Below are positions 36,959 to 39,168 of a stretch of 39,168 nucleotides of DNA, one piece after another. The first letter of the stretch is position 1; the number at the start of each line of letters is the position of its first letter. A model generated the notes under the pieces. It was not told where the DNA came from and made no database searches. It saw nothing but the letters and a program-made list of their open reading frames with translations. The stretch is from a virus, in the IMG/VR virus record IMGVR_UViG_3300021425_000076, positions 1-39,168 of that record; one strand, 5' to 3'. The position numbers and the translations under genes were made by a program.

Positions 36959-37411
36959 ATGACCGACCAACAAACACAGATTGACTGGCAGGCGCGCGCC
37001 GAAGCTGCGGATCGACAGGTGCGGGAGGCGCGGGGGTTGCTTGAGGTGTGCATCAACCGGCTGACACAGTTGTGCCGGAAGCCATGCGCATGCACGGACA
37101 AGGTGGAATGCACCACACACGCTATCGCCAATCGCGTTGCTACCTACCTCACCACCCCTGCACCCTCACCCGCGCAGGCGACGGAGGTGGAGCGGTTGCA
37201 CATCGTGTTTGATGGACCGCCTAGCCCTGAATCCGGTCGATTTGTGGAAGTTGAAAACGACGCGGGCGAGTCAGTTAATGCGGGCGAGTGGTTACATCGT
37301 AAGGACGGTTTGTGGGAGTTGATTATTGCGGGCGTACTTCCCACCCCGCCCGCCGCGCAAGTGGCAGAGCAGGTGAACGCACCCGCCGAGTGCGGGAAGG
37401 ATGGGGAGTGA
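36959..37411 (+). CDS. Protein with helical, Cys-rich start, unknown
   Basis: 150 aa. An N-terminal helix (QIDWQARAEAADRQVREARG) is followed by a cysteine patch (CINRLTQLCRKPCACTDKVE) that may bind metal, a Pro/Ala-rich linker, and a small beta-rich domain (LHIVFDGPPSPESGRFVEVE, GEWLHRKDGLWELIIAGVLP). It ends with TGATG overlapping a membrane peptide start. Function unknown. Confidence 0.65.
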   Translation: MTDQQTQIDWQARAEAADRQVREARGLLEVCINRLTQLCRKPCACTDKVECTTHAIANRVATYLTTPAPSPAQATEVERLHIVFDGPPSPESGRFVEVENDAGESVNAGEWLHRKDGLWELIIAGVLPTPPAAQVAEQVNAPAECGKDGE

Positions 37412-37494
37412 TGCTGCTGGCGATGTCGCTGATCGTACTTATTGCCGTTGTGAATGTTGCGGTGATTGTCACCGTCGCAGTGATATTTGACTAA
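37411..37494 (+). CDS. 27-residue single-transmembrane peptide
   Basis: ATG 37411 overlaps the upstream TGA (TGATG) with GGGGAG just before it. The peptide (starting MLLAMSLIVLIAVVNVAV, ending IFD) is nearly all hydrophobic, one membrane-spanning helix. It resembles small phage membrane peptides that act on host membranes or proteins, but there is no direct evidence. Longer in-frame ORFs to the left are shadows of the upstream gene. Confidence 0.5.
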   Translation: MLLAMSLIVLIAVVNVAVIVTVAVIFD

Positions 37495-37526
37495 CCCCCA
37501 CGCCGCCCAGCGGCAGGAGCATGAAG

Positions 37527-37868
37527 ATGAGTGAGTCGCTTTGGATTCATCTTGCACGGCTGGCGGTCGATCATCGGCAATCTACCAATCAAGACCAAAT
37601 TGGTAGTTCGTTAGTAGATCGGCAGCGGCAGGAGTGGGTGAAGATCGTTGACCCCAAAGATAAAAGCGCGTGGCCTGAAAGCCATCGCATCACACAGTTT
37701 TACAACACCCGCAACCAGCATCGCTCGCTCGGTGTGCCGAGTGGTCTACGCGACAGCACGGGTTTGCAAATAAACCACGACGGCGGCGTGTCGCATCTCA
37801 AAGATTGGACGCACTACATGCCCTACACACCCCCCACACCACCGAAGGATGAACAAGATGCCGAGTAA
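37527..37868 (+). CDS. Early protein, unknown
   Basis: 113 aa from ATG 37527 (GGAG 9 bases upstream; ATG 37521 is too close). Sequence MSESLWIHLARLAVDHRQST, then aromatic and polar regions (DPKDKSAWPESHRITQFYNT, SLGVPSGLRDSTGLQINHDG) and a Pro-rich end (MPYTPPTPPKDEQDAE). Not recognised. It overlaps a micro-ORF at its end. Confidence 0.62.
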   Translation: MSESLWIHLARLAVDHRQSTNQDQIGSSLVDRQRQEWVKIVDPKDKSAWPESHRITQFYNTRNQHRSLGVPSGLRDSTGLQINHDGGVSHLKDWTHYMPYTPPTPPKDEQDAE

Positions 37869-37944
37869 ACTACGCGCCATTTGTGAAGCCGCGCTCGCAG
37901 CCCTTGACGCGGAGAGCAAAGCGGAAGGGGGCGGGGATGAGTGA
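37858..37944 (+). CDS. 28-residue micro-ORF
   Basis: ATG 37858 (AAGGA 8 bases upstream) to TGA 37944, overlapping the preceding gene's stop by 11 bases and the next ATG (37937) by 8. It encodes a short amphipathic helix (MPSKLRAICEAALAALDAES). RBS and overlaps on both sides support translation; function unknown. Confidence 0.5.
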   Translation: MPSKLRAICEAALAALDAESKAEGGGDE

Positions 37945-38167
37945 CTTGATTCCATGCCCGATGATTCGTCGTGTGCAGCGATGGCAAAAGATTGATTGGG
38001 GATGGGGTGCCGCGTGGTACGACGTGATGCACGATGAGTTGGTTGTGGCCCCGATCCCGCTTAATTGGCTGTTCGCGTGCGCTAGGTGGCTAGTGTGTTG
38101 CGCGATGCGCGGACCTCGGAAGTTTATTGACGACGACACCAACCGACAGCGAAAGGAACTGCGATGA
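37937..38167 (+). CDS. Small tryptophan-rich, possibly membrane-associated protein
   Basis: 76 aa from ATG 37937 (GGAAGGGG upstream). Trp-rich start (RRVQRWQKIDWGWGAAWYDV) and a hydrophobic helix (PIPLNWLFACARWLVCCAMR) followed by a basic end. It may sit at the membrane. It ends by ATGA overlap with the next gene. Confidence 0.55.
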   Translation: MSDLIPCPMIRRVQRWQKIDWGWGAAWYDVMHDELVVAPIPLNWLFACARWLVCCAMRGPRKFIDDDTNRQRKELR

Positions 38168-38682
38168 CTGACGAATCAATCGCCGAACTTCAAGCAATGC
38201 TCGACGACAGAAGGAAGGACGCCTGTGACCGCGCAGATAAGCTTGCTCGCCTTCGCGCCGCCGAACAATCCGCCCGCGACTACATTGCCGAACTGACCGA
38301 CGATCAAATCGGTAGCGGTGACGACCCCGTAGGGTTTTTGGTTGCGAGCCATCGTGTGTTGGCAAACGAACTCGCCCGCCTGCGCGAAATCGACGGGAAG
38401 CTCGGCGGGATTGATTGCGAGTGGAGGCCGACACGGTGGGTACACAAGGGGGATGCAAGGCGCTACAGCCTATTCATTGTGTCGGTCGAACTCCAAGTTA
38501 GCCCGTTTTATGAAGGTGAGAGGTATGCGATTCGCAACGGCGCGGGTAGCTGCCTCAACACGTCGGGCGAGTGGGAACACGAACCGCTACCTTCATCGCG
38601 CGACGATGCGTTTTATGAACGGTGTAGGTTCAAGTCGTGGAAACTGGCCGAAGCCGCCGCGCGCGATGCGAGGGGGGCGTGA
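38164..38682 (+). CDS. Early protein with coiled-coil start, unknown
   Basis: 172 aa. A charged helical N-terminus (SIAELQAMLDDRRKDACDRA), then RVLANELARLREIDGKLGGI, then a mixed aromatic domain (HKGDARRYSLFIVSVELQVS, GEWEHEPLPSSRDDAFYERC). Function unknown. It overlaps genes on both sides by 3-4 bases. Confidence 0.65.
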   Translation: MTDESIAELQAMLDDRRKDACDRADKLARLRAAEQSARDYIAELTDDQIGSGDDPVGFLVASHRVLANELARLREIDGKLGGIDCEWRPTRWVHKGDARRYSLFIVSVELQVSPFYEGERYAIRNGAGSCLNTSGEWEHEPLPSSRDDAFYERCRFKSWKLAEAAARDARGA

Positions 38683-38684
38683 AC

Positions 38685-39053
38685 GTGGGGGATACCTTGA
38701 CCATCGAACTACCTTTGCCGCCGAAAGAATTGTCGCCGAACGCGCGCGTGCATTGGGCGCGGAAGGCTGATCGCGTGAAGTGGTATCGCGGTCGCGCGTG
38801 GGCTGAGGCGTTGGCGGCGCAGGGCCGCAACGTGCGTGGATGGAAGCGTGCGACGGTGCAATTGACGTTCTACCGCAAGACGCGAGGGCGAATCGACACT
38901 GATAACGCCTTGGCATCATGCAAGGCGCTTTTCGACGGACTCACCGACGCGGGCGTGATTGAAGATGACTGCGGGCTAACTCACCTGCCCGTGAAGATTG
39001 ATAAAGACAAAGACAACCCGCGCGTAGTCGTGGAGTTGACAGCACAAGGATGA
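38685..39053 (+). CDS. rusA: RusA-type Holliday junction resolvase
   Basis: 122 aa from GTG 38685 (a G-run ends 7 bases before; GTG 38679 overlapping the upstream TGA is also possible). RusA features: IELPLPPKELSPNARVHWAR, RTRGRIDTDNALASCKALF-like core with DTDN (active-site Asp pair), DGLTDAGVIEDDCGLTHL with the DD motif, and a basic C-terminus. It resolves recombination junctions, fitting ERF, NinB-like and SSB genes upstream. Confidence 0.88.
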   Translation: MGDTLTIELPLPPKELSPNARVHWARKADRVKWYRGRAWAEALAAQGRNVRGWKRATVQLTFYRKTRGRIDTDNALASCKALFDGLTDAGVIEDDCGLTHLPVKIDKDKDNPRVVVELTAQG

Positions 39054-39060
39054 TATAGGC

Positions 39061-39168
39061 ATGACAACAGCGACAGAACAGTTCGACGTGGATAGGTGCG
39101 TGAATGAGGACGGCAAGCGGTGCGAGGTGCGCCCAATCGTTGGCGCGACGTGGGACGAGGCGACATAT
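39061..39168 (+). CDS. Partial gene at the right edge, unknown
   Basis: ATG 39061 (AAGGA about 10 bases upstream) opens a frame of 36 codons that reaches the window end in phase: MTTATEQFDVDRCVNEDGKR and on. If the molecule is circular, it ends after one more codon (TGG TAG), giving 37 aa. Otherwise the rest lies outside the window. Not recognised. Confidence 0.5.
   Translation, partial: MTTATEQFDVDRCVNEDGKRCEVRPIVGATWDEATY

Overview
The window looks like a nearly complete, possibly complete, genome of a tailed double-stranded DNA phage (Caudoviricetes) with a long non-contractile (siphovirus-type) tail. Evidence: a lambda-type packaging and head module, a tape measure protein without sheath or baseplate-wedge genes, and a dense early region with recombination, SSB, helicase-loader, DnaB and RusA genes. 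No tRNA, rRNA, CRISPR array, integrase or insertion sequence was seen. The host cannot be read from the sequence. Shine-Dalgarno sites (AGGAGG, AAAGGA) and sigma70-like boxes indicate a bacterium. If the last base joins the first, the last open gene closes on TGG TAG, so the window may be a circular or circularly permuted genome cut just before the small terminase.

Layout. 73-7155 (+): terminase small and large subunits, gpW-like joiner, portal, S49 protease with a nested scaffold start, decoration protein and a Mu gpT-like major capsid protein. 7240-11759: an accessory cassette of glycan-type enzymes (DxD glycosyltransferase, class I methyltransferase, sulfotransferase, a glycosyltransferase fused to a GT29 sialyltransferase domain, and a Rossmann-type glycosyltransferase-like protein), interrupted by two genes on the minus strand. 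11746-20083 (+): neck, tail completion, tail tube, chaperone pair joined by a probable -1 frameshift, tape measure, three divergent tail-tip or receptor-binding candidates, and a small HExxH protein, closed by a strong terminator at 20145-20179.

20158-21199 (-): four small leftward genes (HTH, zinc-binding CxxC protein, two unknown) behind a sigma70-like promoter. 21236-23211: a regulatory region with a Panacea (SocA/DUF4065) antitoxin-like gene and a possible toxin partner, then a promoter with two dyad-symmetric operator-like repeats and a structured leader ending in a terminator with an alternative pairing partner.

23212-39168 (+): a compact early operon. Two degenerate pentanucleotide arrays bracket one gene at 23993-24463. 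After them come small unknown genes, an ERF single-strand annealing protein, a NinB-like protein, SSB, a Bergerat-like ATPase, a PD-(D/E)XK nuclease-like protein, an SF2 helicase, a DNA methyltransferase, a replication initiator/loader containing an ACAGG repeat, DnaB helicase, many tiny translation-coupled ORFs and a RusA-type resolvase. Nearly all genes overlap by ATGA, GTGA or TAATG, so translation coupling is the rule. No endolysin or holin could be recognised.

Most notable: the GT29 plus sulfotransferase cassette inside the virion module; four consecutive genes (ATPase, nuclease, helicase, methylase) with the same parts as MutL/MORC-type restriction-modification systems; the paired pentamer arrays that start at stop codons; and the attenuator-like leader.
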